A DNA stretch of 64,000 bases from Bacteroidota bacterium (GTDB taxonomy: Bacteria; Bacteroidota; Bacteroidia; 2-12-FULL-35-15), in the NCBI GenBank assembly GCA_947504725.1, contig CANNHN010000001.1:1-64000 (forward strand), read 5' to 3'. A program made the position numbers and the translations under genes. Below are positions 53,426 to 61,528 of this stretch, one piece after another. The notes below the pieces were generated by a model. The model was not told where the DNA came from and did not search any database. It worked only from the letters and a program-made list of their open reading frames with translations. The stretch's first letter is position 1; every line of letters begins with the position of its first letter.

Positions 53426-54850
53426 ATGAAAACACTTTATAAATTCATCTTGAAATCCTACATCGGTCCGTTTATAATGACCTTCTTCATTGCTATGTTT
53501 GTATTTTTTATGATGTTTATTTTTAAATACATCGATGATTTTGTAGGTAAAGGAATTGATGCTGGAATATTGGCAGAATTATTCTTCTATTTCTCCCTTA
53601 CAACCATCCCAATGGCATTGCCATTAGCTATCTTACTCTCTTCGTTGATGACATTTGGTAATTTGGGTGAACATTTTGAGTTGACGGCTATGAAAAGCTC
53701 TGGATTGTCATTACAAAAAGTGATGTCGCCATTAATTGGGACAACCCTATGTTTATCGATTGGCGCATTTTATTTTTCCAATAACATTTTGCCCTATACA
53801 AATTTAAAGGCTGGTTCTTTATTGTATGATGTTCGTGAATCAAAGCCAGCTTTGTTATTTAAAGAAGGGGTTTTTAATAATAGTATCCAAGGGTTTAGTA
53901 TTCGTGTTGACAAAAAAGAGAAAGATGGGAAAACCTTAGGTGATATAATGATATATGATCACCGCGATATGAAAGGAAATACAACTGTTTTGTCGGCAAA
54001 ATGGGGTAAAATGGAAGAAACAGCTGATAAAATGTTTTTAGTTCTTTCTTTAAAAGACGGTGTTAGCTATAAAGAAATGAATGATAATCCCAAAGATGCA
54101 CAAACGCATCCTATGGTAAGAGATAAATTTGAGGAGCGCATCATTCGTTTTGATTTATCTGAGTTTAAAATGAATCGTACGAATGAAGACTTATTTAAGA
54201 GCAACTATCAGATGATGACGTTGTCTCAGTTGAATACAGTTTCGGATTCATTAAAACGAAAAAATGAAAAACGTAAAATGGAATTTGGTAAGCACATTCT
54301 CAATTCATATTATAGCAAATCAAATAAGTACATGAATCAGATGGATTCCAGCAAAATTGATATTAAATCAAAAGATTATTTTGCAGCTCTCCCGAAAGCT
54401 CAAAAACTTAATGTTATAGAAGCCGCAACGAACATGGTTCGGAATGCAAAGGCTTCTGCAGAAGGAATGGATTCAGAAATTGTAGGAGAAGAATATTCTA
54501 TTTTTAGATGCAATGTAGAATGGCATCGTAAATTCACTTTATCAATCGCTTGTTTGGTTTTGTTTTTTATTGGAGCGCCATTGGGTGCTATTATCCGTAA
54601 AGGTGGATTAGGAATGCCTGTTGTTGTTTCTGTCGTCTTTTTTATCACTTTTCATATCTTATCAATTACAGGAGAAAAATTGGCAAAAGAAGGCGAGGTT
54701 CTTCCTTATCAAGGCATGTGGATGGCTACGGCTATTTTGTTGCCAATTGGAATTTTTCTTACCATTAAAGCCACTTCTGATAGTACTTTGTTTGATATGA
54801 ATGCTTACATCGATCCAGTAAAGAAATTGTTTAAGAAAAAGAACAATTAG
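53426..54850 (+). CDS. LptF/LptG-family permease
   Basis: A 474-residue YjgP/YjgQ protein. MKTLYKFILKSYIGPFIMTFF starts the first helix; TTIPMALPLAILLSSLMTFGNLGEHFELTAMKSSGLSLQKVM is the conserved coupling region (quoted only in part in homologues as ELxAxxxxG). A periplasmic beta-jellyroll follows with an unusually long helical insertion (about 255-365), and three C-terminal helices (FIGAPLGAIIRKGGLGMP). It forms the membrane part of the ABC exporter moving lipopolysaccharide from the inner membrane. Whether it is LptF or LptG is not decided. Confidence 0.9.
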   Translation: MKTLYKFILKSYIGPFIMTFFIAMFVFFMMFIFKYIDDFVGKGIDAGILAELFFYFSLTTIPMALPLAILLSSLMTFGNLGEHFELTAMKSSGLSLQKVMSPLIGTTLCLSIGAFYFSNNILPYTNLKAGSLLYDVRESKPALLFKEGVFNNSIQGFSIRVDKKEKDGKTLGDIMIYDHRDMKGNTTVLSAKWGKMEETADKMFLVLSLKDGVSYKEMNDNPKDAQTHPMVRDKFEERIIRFDLSEFKMNRTNEDLFKSNYQMMTLSQLNTVSDSLKRKNEKRKMEFGKHILNSYYSKSNKYMNQMDSSKIDIKSKDYFAALPKAQKLNVIEAATNMVRNAKASAEGMDSEIVGEEYSIFRCNVEWHRKFTLSIACLVLFFIGAPLGAIIRKGGLGMPVVVSVVFFITFHILSITGEKLAKEGEVLPYQGMWMATAILLPIGIFLTIKATSDSTLFDMNAYIDPVKKLFKKKNN

Positions 54851-54853
54851 CAG

Positions 54854-54881
54854 ACGTCATCCCTTGTCGGTGCAAGGTATT
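54854..54881. repeat. degenerate GTCATCCCGTG repeat fragment
   Basis: CGTCATCCCTTGTCGGTGCAAGGTATT resembles one arm of the 53.3-kb element with several changes. It starts 3 nt after the LptF/G stop. Confidence 0.5.
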
Positions 54882-54905
54882 ACAGTTCGCATCAATTTTT
54901 GGTTA

Positions 54906-55877
54906 TTAAATCGATGTCTTGTAGTAATCTAAAATATCTTTCAAGCTGTCTTCTAGAGAATATTTGTTTTCCCAGCCTGTATCTTTTTTTATTTTTTCGT
55001 TAGCACCAATAATTACTTTATTATCGTTAGGGCGTACAAGATTAGAGTCTATTTTTTGTGTAACTTCAATTTGTAGAATAGAAGCCATTTTTTGTATTAC
55101 CTCATTTAATGAAGTTCCTTTTCCATTGCAGATGTTGTAGATTTCTCCTTTTTTTCCTTTTTTGAATAAAAGATAATATGCTTCAACAACGGCTCTCACA
55201 TCAACAAAATCTCTAATAATACTTGTGTCTCCGGTGGTCAATTCTTTTATCGGCTCAGAACTTTCTTTTAAAGCAATCATTTTTTTTGCAAAAGAAGGAA
55301 TTACAAAAATATCTTTTTGGTGTGTACCAATATGATTGAAAGAACGGGTCATTATAATATCCATATTATAACTATCAGTATACACTTTTGAAAGCATTTC
55401 TTGTGAAACACGCGCAACTGCATACGGACTAATCGGATTTAATAAATGTTCTTCGCTTAAATGTAAACTACCATCAGCAGCATTTCCATATTCTTCAGAA
55501 GAACCAATGGATAAAATTCTGCAGTTAATTTGAGACAATCGAATAGTTTCAATTAGATTTAAAAAAATGTTGGTATTGTTTGCAAAACTTTCAACCGGTT
55601 TTTTCCAGCTTAAGGCAACACTGCTATAGGAAGCAAGGTGCAAAACATAATTCGGTTTAAATTGATTTACTATTTTTTCAACATCCGATTTGCTTAATAA
55701 ATCCGCTTTTTGAAAATTACATTTTACAAAAGAGTAGCTTTTGTAATCGAAATCAGCATCCTGAATATCAACGCCTAGAACCTCCGCAGTGATTTTATTG
55801 CTTTCTAAAAAGTCAATAAAATGTTTGCTTACAAAACCTGAGAAACCTGTAATTAAATATTTGTCAAAACTGCCCAT
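54906..55877 (-). CDS. NAD-dependent sugar epimerase/dehydratase (SDR)
   Basis: An extended SDR of 323 residues from the chosen Met (MGSFDKYLITGFSGFVSKHF); ten further codons upstream are open. YLITGFSGFVSKH is the Rossmann glycine motif (GxxGxxS instead of GxxGxxG). YVLHLASYSSVALSWKKPVESF follows, and SPYAVARVSQEM holds YxxxR where the catalytic YxxxK is expected. TGDTSIIRDFVDVRAVVEAY and YNICNGKGTSL complete the GDP-mannose 4,6-dehydratase-like fold. The exact nucleotide sugar is not determined. It is divergent from two GT4 genes. Confidence 0.85.
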   Translation of the reverse strand: MGSFDKYLITGFSGFVSKHFIDFLESNKITAEVLGVDIQDADFDYKSYSFVKCNFQKADLLSKSDVEKIVNQFKPNYVLHLASYSSVALSWKKPVESFANNTNIFLNLIETIRLSQINCRILSIGSSEEYGNAADGSLHLSEEHLLNPISPYAVARVSQEMLSKVYTDSYNMDIIMTRSFNHIGTHQKDIFVIPSFAKKMIALKESSEPIKELTTGDTSIIRDFVDVRAVVEAYYLLFKKGKKGEIYNICNGKGTSLNEVIQKMASILQIEVTQKIDSNLVRPNDNKVIIGANEKIKKDTGWENKYSLEDSLKDILDYYKTSI

Positions 55878-55952
55878 TTCAATATAATCTGACCCAAAAG
55901 TAAGCATTCGGCACTAATTAAAAAACATCAAATTTTGGGTTAATCTATTTGC

Positions 55953-55960
55953 TATATTTG
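55953..55960 (+). promoter_or_regulatory. -7 box for the GT4 pair
   Basis: TATATTTG, 30 nt upstream of the ATG at 55991. A TTTG occurs 15 nt further upstream. Confidence 0.45.
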
Positions 55961-55990
55961 TAGCTGGCACTAGCAATTGAAGCAGTTTTT

Positions 55991-57190
55991 ATGAAAATAT
56001 TACAGATTTGCAGTAAAATACCCTTTCCACCCAAAGACGGAGGTAGTATTGCTATGAATATACTTACTCATGGTTTAATAAACGCTGGCAATCAAGTGCA
56101 TGTGCTGGCGGTTAACACTCCTAAGCATTTTATTGATGATAACGATATTGATATAGAGTATCGCAAAAAAACGAACTATCGCTCCGTTTTTATCGATACA
56201 ACTGTAAAGCCATTGGACGCTATTCTTAATTTGTTTTCACATGAATCGTATAACATCATTCGCTTTAAATCTAAGGTATTTGAAACTGTTTTAATAGAAC
56301 AGCTGAAAAAAGAGAATTACGATTTAATTCATTTGGAAACTTTGTGGGTAACTCCTTATGTCGATATCATTCGTAAACATTCGAAAGCAAAAATTGTATT
56401 GCGGTCGCAAAATGTTGAATTTATGATTTGGGATCGATTAGCGGAAGATGCTGGAAGTCCGTTAAAGAAAATGTATTTAAAATTACTTTCGAAGCGTTTA
56501 AAAAAATATGAGTTGGCTTTGTTGAACAAATACGATGCAATAGCAACAATTACTGAGTTAGATTCAGTTGTGTTTAAAAAAATGGGTTGTACAATTCCTA
56601 TTTACCACGTTCCGTTTGGAATTGATTTGGAAAAGTATATAATGGATACTACCAATACCGAAAAGCCATCTGTGTTTCATATTGGCGCAATGGATTGGCG
56701 TCCGAATGCGGATGGAATCAATTGGTTTTTAAAATCGGTTTGGTTGAATGTAGCTGCTAAGCATCCAGATGTTAAATTATATCTTGCAGGTAGAAATATG
56801 CCCGAATGGATGATGCAGTTAAAAACGACAAATGTGGTTGTTGAAGGAGAAGTACCCGATTCACATAAGTTTATTAATTCTAAATCAATTATGATTGTTC
56901 CATTGACTTCTGGCGGAGGCATGAGAGTGAAGATAATTGAAGGAATGGCTTTTGGTAAAACAATAATTTCCACAGCCGTTGGAGCAGAAGGGATTGAGTA
57001 TGTAAATGGAAAAAATTTATTGATTGCAAATACCGAGAAAGAATTTGCAGAAGCAATCGAAAGATGTTTGAATGATTCAAGTTTTTCTGATAGTGTTGGT
57101 GAAAATGCACGAAAATTGGCAGAAACAAAATACGACAATCAATTAATTTGCAACAAGCTATCCGAATTTTATAAATCACTACTGAATTAA
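55991..57190 (+). CDS. family 4 glycosyltransferase
   Basis: A 399-residue GT-B enzyme. ILQICSKIPFPPKDGGSIAMN is the N-terminal Rossmann start with the Gly-rich loop. Later come LRSQNVEFMIWDRLA and VFHIGAMDWRPNADGINWFL at the start of the C-terminal domain. The donor-binding block is IMIVPLTSGGGMRVKIIEGMAFGKTIISTAVGAEGI, where GGGMRVKIIEGMA corresponds to the EX7E region. It shares one base of its stop with the next GT4 (TAATG). It is likely part of a surface polysaccharide locus with the SDR gene. Confidence 0.9.
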   Translation: MKILQICSKIPFPPKDGGSIAMNILTHGLINAGNQVHVLAVNTPKHFIDDNDIDIEYRKKTNYRSVFIDTTVKPLDAILNLFSHESYNIIRFKSKVFETVLIEQLKKENYDLIHLETLWVTPYVDIIRKHSKAKIVLRSQNVEFMIWDRLAEDAGSPLKKMYLKLLSKRLKKYELALLNKYDAIATITELDSVVFKKMGCTIPIYHVPFGIDLEKYIMDTTNTEKPSVFHIGAMDWRPNADGINWFLKSVWLNVAAKHPDVKLYLAGRNMPEWMMQLKTTNVVVEGEVPDSHKFINSKSIMIVPLTSGGGMRVKIIEGMAFGKTIISTAVGAEGIEYVNGKNLLIANTEKEFAEAIERCLNDSSFSDSVGENARKLAETKYDNQLICNKLSEFYKSLLN

Positions 57191-58356
57191 TGAAACTATT
57201 TGTCATTTTATCGCGAGTGCCTTATCCCCTTGAAAAAGGAGACAAGCTTCGTGCATTTAATCAGATAAAAGAGCTTTCAAAAAAACATCAAATAGTGCTA
57301 TTTGCTTTGAACGATACAAAGCTAGATGAAAAAGCAATGATAGAGTTGAAAAAATATTGTGTTGCTATTTCCATTGTTAAATTTTCAAAATTCACAATCT
57401 TCTTTAATTTAGTTCGAGCTTTCTTTAATGGAAAACCATTGCAGGTTGGTTATTTTTATTTTAATAAAGCGCAAAAAAAAGTTGATGAGTTAATTGCAAT
57501 ACACAAGCCTGATCATATCTATTGCCAATTAATCCGGACTTCCGAATACATTAAAAAGTATGCTCCTATTCCTAAGACATTAGATTACATGGATGTGTTT
57601 TCAAAAGGAATGGAAAGAAGAAAATCGACAGAGCCATTTTATATGAAACCATTTTTGGCAATGGAATACCGTAGATTAAAAAAATACGAAAGTAAGATGT
57701 TTGTTTATTTTAATAATAAAACGATTATTTCGGAGCAAGATAAAAGTTTTATTGATCATCCTCAAAAGAATGACATTGTTGTTGTTCCAAATGGAGTTGA
57801 TGTTTCCTATTTTAAACCAATCGTTCATAAAAAGGAATTTGATTTGTTGTTCAATGGCAATATGAACTATCCTCCCAATATTGAAAGCGTAGAATACCTT
57901 GTTGAAAAAGTAATGCCATACGTTTGGCATAAATTTCCAAATACACGTTTATTGATTTCAGGAGCATCTCCAAATCAAGCTGTTTTGGATTTGGCGTCAG
58001 ATAGAATTGTTGTTTCGGGGTGGGTAGACGATATTCGACTAAATTTTGCAAAATCAAAAATATTAGTTGCGCCTATGCAAATAAGTATAGGTTTGCAAAA
58101 CAAATTATTGGAAGCGATGGCAATGCAATTACCTTGTATCACATCTTCACTTGCTAATAATGCATTAGGAGCAAAGCCAGGTGAGCAAATATTGGTTGCC
58201 GATACGCCTGAACAATACGCTCGCCATATTATTGATCTTTTGCAAAACGAATCTAAAGCGAAACAAATAGCAATGAATGGCTATCAATTTGTCGTGGATA
58301 GCTTTAATTGGCAAAGTACAACTGCTATTTTGGAGAAATTGATAACTCGAAAATAG
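57190..58356 (+). CDS. family 4 glycosyltransferase (Stp1-like)
   Basis: A 388-residue GT-B enzyme related to the upstream one. LFVILSRVPYPLEKGDKLRAFNQI is the N-terminal motif. TLDYMDVFSKGMERR, VVPNGVDVSYFKP and DLLFNGNMNYPPNIESVEYL mark the domain junction. VAPMQISIGLQNKLLEAMAMQLPCI contains the C-terminal EX7E-like site. The overall pattern resembles glycosyltransferases annotated with PEP-CTERM/exopolysaccharide systems (TIGR03087-like). No PEP-CTERM gene is seen here. The acceptor is unknown. Confidence 0.88.
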   Translation: MKLFVILSRVPYPLEKGDKLRAFNQIKELSKKHQIVLFALNDTKLDEKAMIELKKYCVAISIVKFSKFTIFFNLVRAFFNGKPLQVGYFYFNKAQKKVDELIAIHKPDHIYCQLIRTSEYIKKYAPIPKTLDYMDVFSKGMERRKSTEPFYMKPFLAMEYRRLKKYESKMFVYFNNKTIISEQDKSFIDHPQKNDIVVVPNGVDVSYFKPIVHKKEFDLLFNGNMNYPPNIESVEYLVEKVMPYVWHKFPNTRLLISGASPNQAVLDLASDRIVVSGWVDDIRLNFAKSKILVAPMQISIGLQNKLLEAMAMQLPCITSSLANNALGAKPGEQILVADTPEQYARHIIDLLQNESKAKQIAMNGYQFVVDSFNWQSTTAILEKLITRK

Positions 58357-58372
58357 TTTTTTTTAAAATAAA

Positions 58373-58405
58373 TTTGCTTTTTTCTTTTAAACTACCTTAT
58401 ATTTG
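58373..58405 (+). promoter_or_regulatory. trp operon promoter
   Basis: TTTG at 58373-58376, 21 nt spacer, TATATTTG at 58398-58405: the most complete Bacteroidota -33/-7 promoter in the window. The predicted +1 is near 58409. Confidence 0.75.
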
Positions 58406-58413
58406 TCGCAGAA

Positions 58414-58473
58414 ATGAAAAATCAATTATTAAATAACATGTGGTGGTGGTCGTACTCTTTGAGGACGGCATAA
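58414..58473 (+). CDS. trpL: trp leader peptide
   Basis: A 19-codon reading frame, MKNQLLNNMWWWSYSLRTA, too short for ordinary gene finding. Three consecutive TGG codons at 58441-58449 (residues 10-12) are the hallmark of a tryptophan attenuator; Trp is otherwise a rare residue. The ATG lies about 5 nt from the predicted transcription start, so the leader is nearly leaderless. It is followed by an antiterminator segment overlapping its last codons (58461-58469) and by a terminator at 58505-58536, then trpE. Scarce charged tRNA-Trp should stall the ribosome on the TGG run and free the antiterminator. Confidence 0.85.
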   Translation: MKNQLLNNMWWWSYSLRTA

Positions 58474-58516
58474 GCTATTATTTAATATTATAAAATATAT
58501 AATAACGCCTGTTCTC
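58461..58516 (+). promoter_or_regulatory. trp antiterminator pairing
   Basis: GAGGACGGC at 58461-58469 can pair with 58507-58516 (GCC, bulged T, GTTCTC) to form nine base pairs including one G-U. This consumes the 5' arm of the terminator. A ribosome reaching the trpL stop at 58471 would cover 58461-58469, whereas one stalled at 58441-58449 would not. Pairing was found by eye. Confidence 0.65.
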
Positions 58517-58536
58517 AATAAGAACAGGCGTTTTTT
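58505..58536 (+). terminator. trp attenuator terminator
   Basis: ACGCCTGTTCT, loop CAATA, AGAACAGGCGT: a perfect 11-bp stem followed by six T, 22 nt before trpE. Confidence 0.92.
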
Positions 58537-58557
58537 ATTGTATATACTTAACAAGAA

Positions 58558-59967
58558 ATGAAATTTAAAATAAACATAACATCTAAAAAATTGCTCGCAG
58601 ATACGTTTACTCCTGTGAGTATTTATTTGAAACTAAGAGATAAATTTCCAAATAGTATTCTGTTGGAAAGTTCCGATTATCACGGTAATGAAAACAGTTT
58701 TTCGTTTATATGCTGTAAGCCTATAGCTGGAATAAAAGTTGAAAATGAAACAATTGTTTGTTTATTTCCAGATGGTTCAACCTCTAATAAAGCTATCAAT
58801 AAGTTAGTTTCTGTTTCAGCTGAATTGAAACTATTTGGTGAATGTTTTGAAATGGATTTAAATACTCCATTTGCTGGCAATGCTATGAATGGATTGTTTG
58901 GCTATATAACTTATGATTCAGTAAGGTATTTTGAAGATATTAGTATAAAATCATTACAGAAAGAACAAAAACGAATTCCTGATATAATTTATAATCTATA
59001 TCAATACGTTATTGCAATTGATCACTTTAAAGATGAGATTATCATTTTTCAACATTCATTTGATAAAGATGAGAAAGGAATTGAATTGCTTGAAGCGTAT
59101 ATAAACAATAAAAATTTCGCTTCTTATAAATTTAAATCGGAAGGCAAAGAAGAATCCAACTTTACTGATGAAGAATTTATTGATGTAATAAAAAAAGGTA
59201 AATCACATTGTAAAAGAGGCGATGTTTTTCAAATGGTGCTTTCACGTGAGTTTTCACAAAACTTTAAAGGTGACGACTTTAATGTTTATAGGGCTTTACG
59301 TTCAATAAACCCTTCGCCTTATTTATTTTATTTTGATTATGGTAATTTTAAGTTGTTTGGTTCATCACCTGAAGCGCAACTGATCGTTAAAAAAAATAAG
59401 GCAACCATACATCCAATAGCAGGTACATTTAAGCGAACAGGGAACGATGAAGCGGATGCTGAATTAGCAGAAAAATTGAAATTAGATGCAAAAGAAAATG
59501 CAGAACATGTAATGTTGGTTGATTTAGCGAGAAATGATTTGAGCAGAAATTGTACGGATGTGAAAGTGGAAAAATTTAAAGAAATTCAGTACTATTCACA
59601 TGTTATTCATTTAGTATCGAAAGTTTCTGGTCATATAAAATCGGATGTTTCTACGATGAAGATTATAGGAGACACTTTTCCTACAGGAACATTGAGTGGT
59701 GCACCAAAACACAAAGCAATGCAGTTAATTGATACTTATGAAAAGGGAAACAGAAGTTTTTATGGTGGATGTATTGGATTTTTAGGATTTGATGGTACAT
59801 TTAATAGCGCTATTATGATTCGTTCGTTTTTAAGTAAAAACAACATTTTGTTTTATCAAGCAGGAGCAGGTGTAGTCGATTCATCAAATGAGCAAAGCGA
59901 ATTAAATGAAGTTAATAATAAACTCGGTGCTTTGAAAAAAGCAATTGAGTTAGCAAAAGATATTTAG
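58558..59967 (+). CDS. trpE: anthranilate synthase component I
   Basis: A 469-residue chorismate-using enzyme. ILLESSDYHGNENSFSFIC is the N-terminal feedback (tryptophan-binding) element LLES. YLFYFDYGNFKLFGSSPEAQ, IHPIAGTFKRTGNDEADAEL, NAEHVMLVDLARNDLSRNC, FPTGTLSGAPKHKAMQLI and YGGCIGFLGFDG are the catalytic blocks. With TrpG it converts chorismate and glutamine to anthranilate. First structural gene of the operon, controlled by the leader attenuator; trpG begins 2 nt downstream. Confidence 0.96.
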   Translation: MKFKINITSKKLLADTFTPVSIYLKLRDKFPNSILLESSDYHGNENSFSFICCKPIAGIKVENETIVCLFPDGSTSNKAINKLVSVSAELKLFGECFEMDLNTPFAGNAMNGLFGYITYDSVRYFEDISIKSLQKEQKRIPDIIYNLYQYVIAIDHFKDEIIIFQHSFDKDEKGIELLEAYINNKNFASYKFKSEGKEESNFTDEEFIDVIKKGKSHCKRGDVFQMVLSREFSQNFKGDDFNVYRALRSINPSPYLFYFDYGNFKLFGSSPEAQLIVKKNKATIHPIAGTFKRTGNDEADAELAEKLKLDAKENAEHVMLVDLARNDLSRNCTDVKVEKFKEIQYYSHVIHLVSKVSGHIKSDVSTMKIIGDTFPTGTLSGAPKHKAMQLIDTYEKGNRSFYGGCIGFLGFDGTFNSAIMIRSFLSKNNILFYQAGAGVVDSSNEQSELNEVNNKLGALKKAIELAKDI

Positions 59968-59969
59968 TT

Positions 59970-60536
59970 ATGAAGATTTTAGTATTAGACAATTACGATA
60001 GTTTTACTTACAACTTGGTTCATTACTTGGAGAAAGTTAGTGATGCCATTATTGAAGTCCATCGCAATGATAAAATTAGTTTGAAAGATGTAAATCAGTT
60101 CGATAAGATATTGCTATCTCCAGGACCAGGAATTCCATCCGAAGCTGGAATTTTGCTAGAAGTAATTAAAACCTATGCTTCTTCAAAAAGTATTTTAGGT
60201 GTTTGTCTTGGACAACAAGCCATTGCAGAAGCTTTTGGTGGTTCGTTGAATAATTTAAAGGATGTTTTTCATGGCGTTGCTACTCCCATTGATATTATTG
60301 GTGAAGATTCTTTATTCAAAAATATTCCTAAGAAATTTAATGTGGGTAGATATCATTCCTGGGCAGTCAATAAAAATGATCTTCCTAACGAGTTGGAAGT
60401 AACAGCTGTTGATGAACAAGGAAGCATTATGGCATTGAAACATAAGACGTATGATGTAAAGGGTGTGCAGTTTCATCCAGAGAGTGTTTTAACAGAACAT
60501 GGATTACAAATGATTGAAAATTGGGTAAAAGGATAA
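59970..60536 (+). CDS. trpG: anthranilate synthase component II (glutamine amidotransferase)
   Basis: A 188-residue class I glutamine amidotransferase. LVLDNYDSFTYNLVHYLE opens it, LLSPGPGIPSEAG forms the oxyanion region, ILGVCLGQQAIAEAFGG contains the nucleophilic Cys, and GVQFHPESVLTEHG the His-Glu dyad. It provides ammonia to TrpE. A dual role with PabB in folate synthesis is possible where no separate pabA exists. It is separated from trpD by a single base. Confidence 0.95.
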   Translation: MKILVLDNYDSFTYNLVHYLEKVSDAIIEVHRNDKISLKDVNQFDKILLSPGPGIPSEAGILLEVIKTYASSKSILGVCLGQQAIAEAFGGSLNNLKDVFHGVATPIDIIGEDSLFKNIPKKFNVGRYHSWAVNKNDLPNELEVTAVDEQGSIMALKHKTYDVKGVQFHPESVLTEHGLQMIENWVKG

Positions 60537-60537
60537 C

Positions 60538-61527
60538 ATGAAAACGATATTAAATAATTTATTCGAGCATAAAACACTATCTCAAGTGGAAGCAAAAGAG
60601 GTGCTTTTTAATATTGCGTCTCAAAAGTATAATTCTTCTCAGGTTTCTGCTTTTATGTCAGTTTATTTGATGCGATCAATCACAGTTGAGGAATTATCTG
60701 GTTTTAGAGATGCAATGTTAGAGCTTTGTTTAAAAATGGAATTTACATCAACTGAATCGATTGATATTGTTGGGACAGGTGGAGATGGGAAAGATACATT
60801 CAATATTTCTACTCTTGCGTGTTTTGTGGTTGCAGGTGCTGGAATAAAAGTAACCAAGCATGGGAATTATGGTGTTTCATCCATCAGTGGTTCTTCAAAC
60901 GTTTTAGAAGCAATTGGTTATAAGTTTACAAACGATAAAAGTGTTTTACAAAAACAATTAGATAAATCAGGGATTTGTTTTTTGCACGCTCCTTTATTTC
61001 ACCCAGCAATGAAAAGTGTTGCTCCTATTAGAAAAGAATTAGGCGTACGCACTTTTTTTAATATGCTTGGACCGATTGTTAATCCCTGTTCACCTAATTA
61101 TCAGTTGCTAGGAGTTTATAATTTGGAAATGGCTCGTTTGTATAATTATTTATTACAGAATACAACTACTCAATATGCCATTGTTCATTCTTTAGATGGC
61201 TATGATGAAGTTTCTCTTACTTCTGATTATAAATTAATTACTAGAAGTAAAGAACAAATTGTTTCACCTTCTGAAATTGGATTTAGGAAATTAAATCAAA
61301 CTGAACTTTCGGGTGGTTCATCTGTCGAGTCTGCTGCAAAATTATTTATATCAGTTTTAAATGGAGATGGTACTGTTGCGCAAAATAATGCTGTTATTGT
61401 AAATGCCGCTGTTGCAATTCAATGTGTTTATCCTCATAAATCTTTTTCTGATTGCATTCAAGAAGCTAGCGACTCTCTGAAAAATAAAAACGCTTTAAAT
61501 GTTTATAAATCTTTAATTGCCAATTAA
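60538..61527 (+). CDS. trpD: anthranilate phosphoribosyltransferase
   Basis: A 329-residue enzyme of normal length. DIVGTGGDGKDTFNISTLA is the PRPP-binding GTGGD motif. VTKHGNYGVSSISGSSNVLEAIG is the KHGNR-like loop (here KHGNY), and FFNMLGPIVNPCSPNYQLLGV is the anthranilate site. It joins anthranilate to PRPP. The Arg of KHGNR replaced by Tyr is worth noting. The trpC start follows the stop by 1 nt. Confidence 0.95.
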   Translation: MKTILNNLFEHKTLSQVEAKEVLFNIASQKYNSSQVSAFMSVYLMRSITVEELSGFRDAMLELCLKMEFTSTESIDIVGTGGDGKDTFNISTLACFVVAGAGIKVTKHGNYGVSSISGSSNVLEAIGYKFTNDKSVLQKQLDKSGICFLHAPLFHPAMKSVAPIRKELGVRTFFNMLGPIVNPCSPNYQLLGVYNLEMARLYNYLLQNTTTQYAIVHSLDGYDEVSLTSDYKLITRSKEQIVSPSEIGFRKLNQTELSGGSSVESAAKLFISVLNGDGTVAQNNAVIVNAAVAIQCVYPHKSFSDCIQEASDSLKNKNALNVYKSLIAN

Positions 61528-61528
61528 A

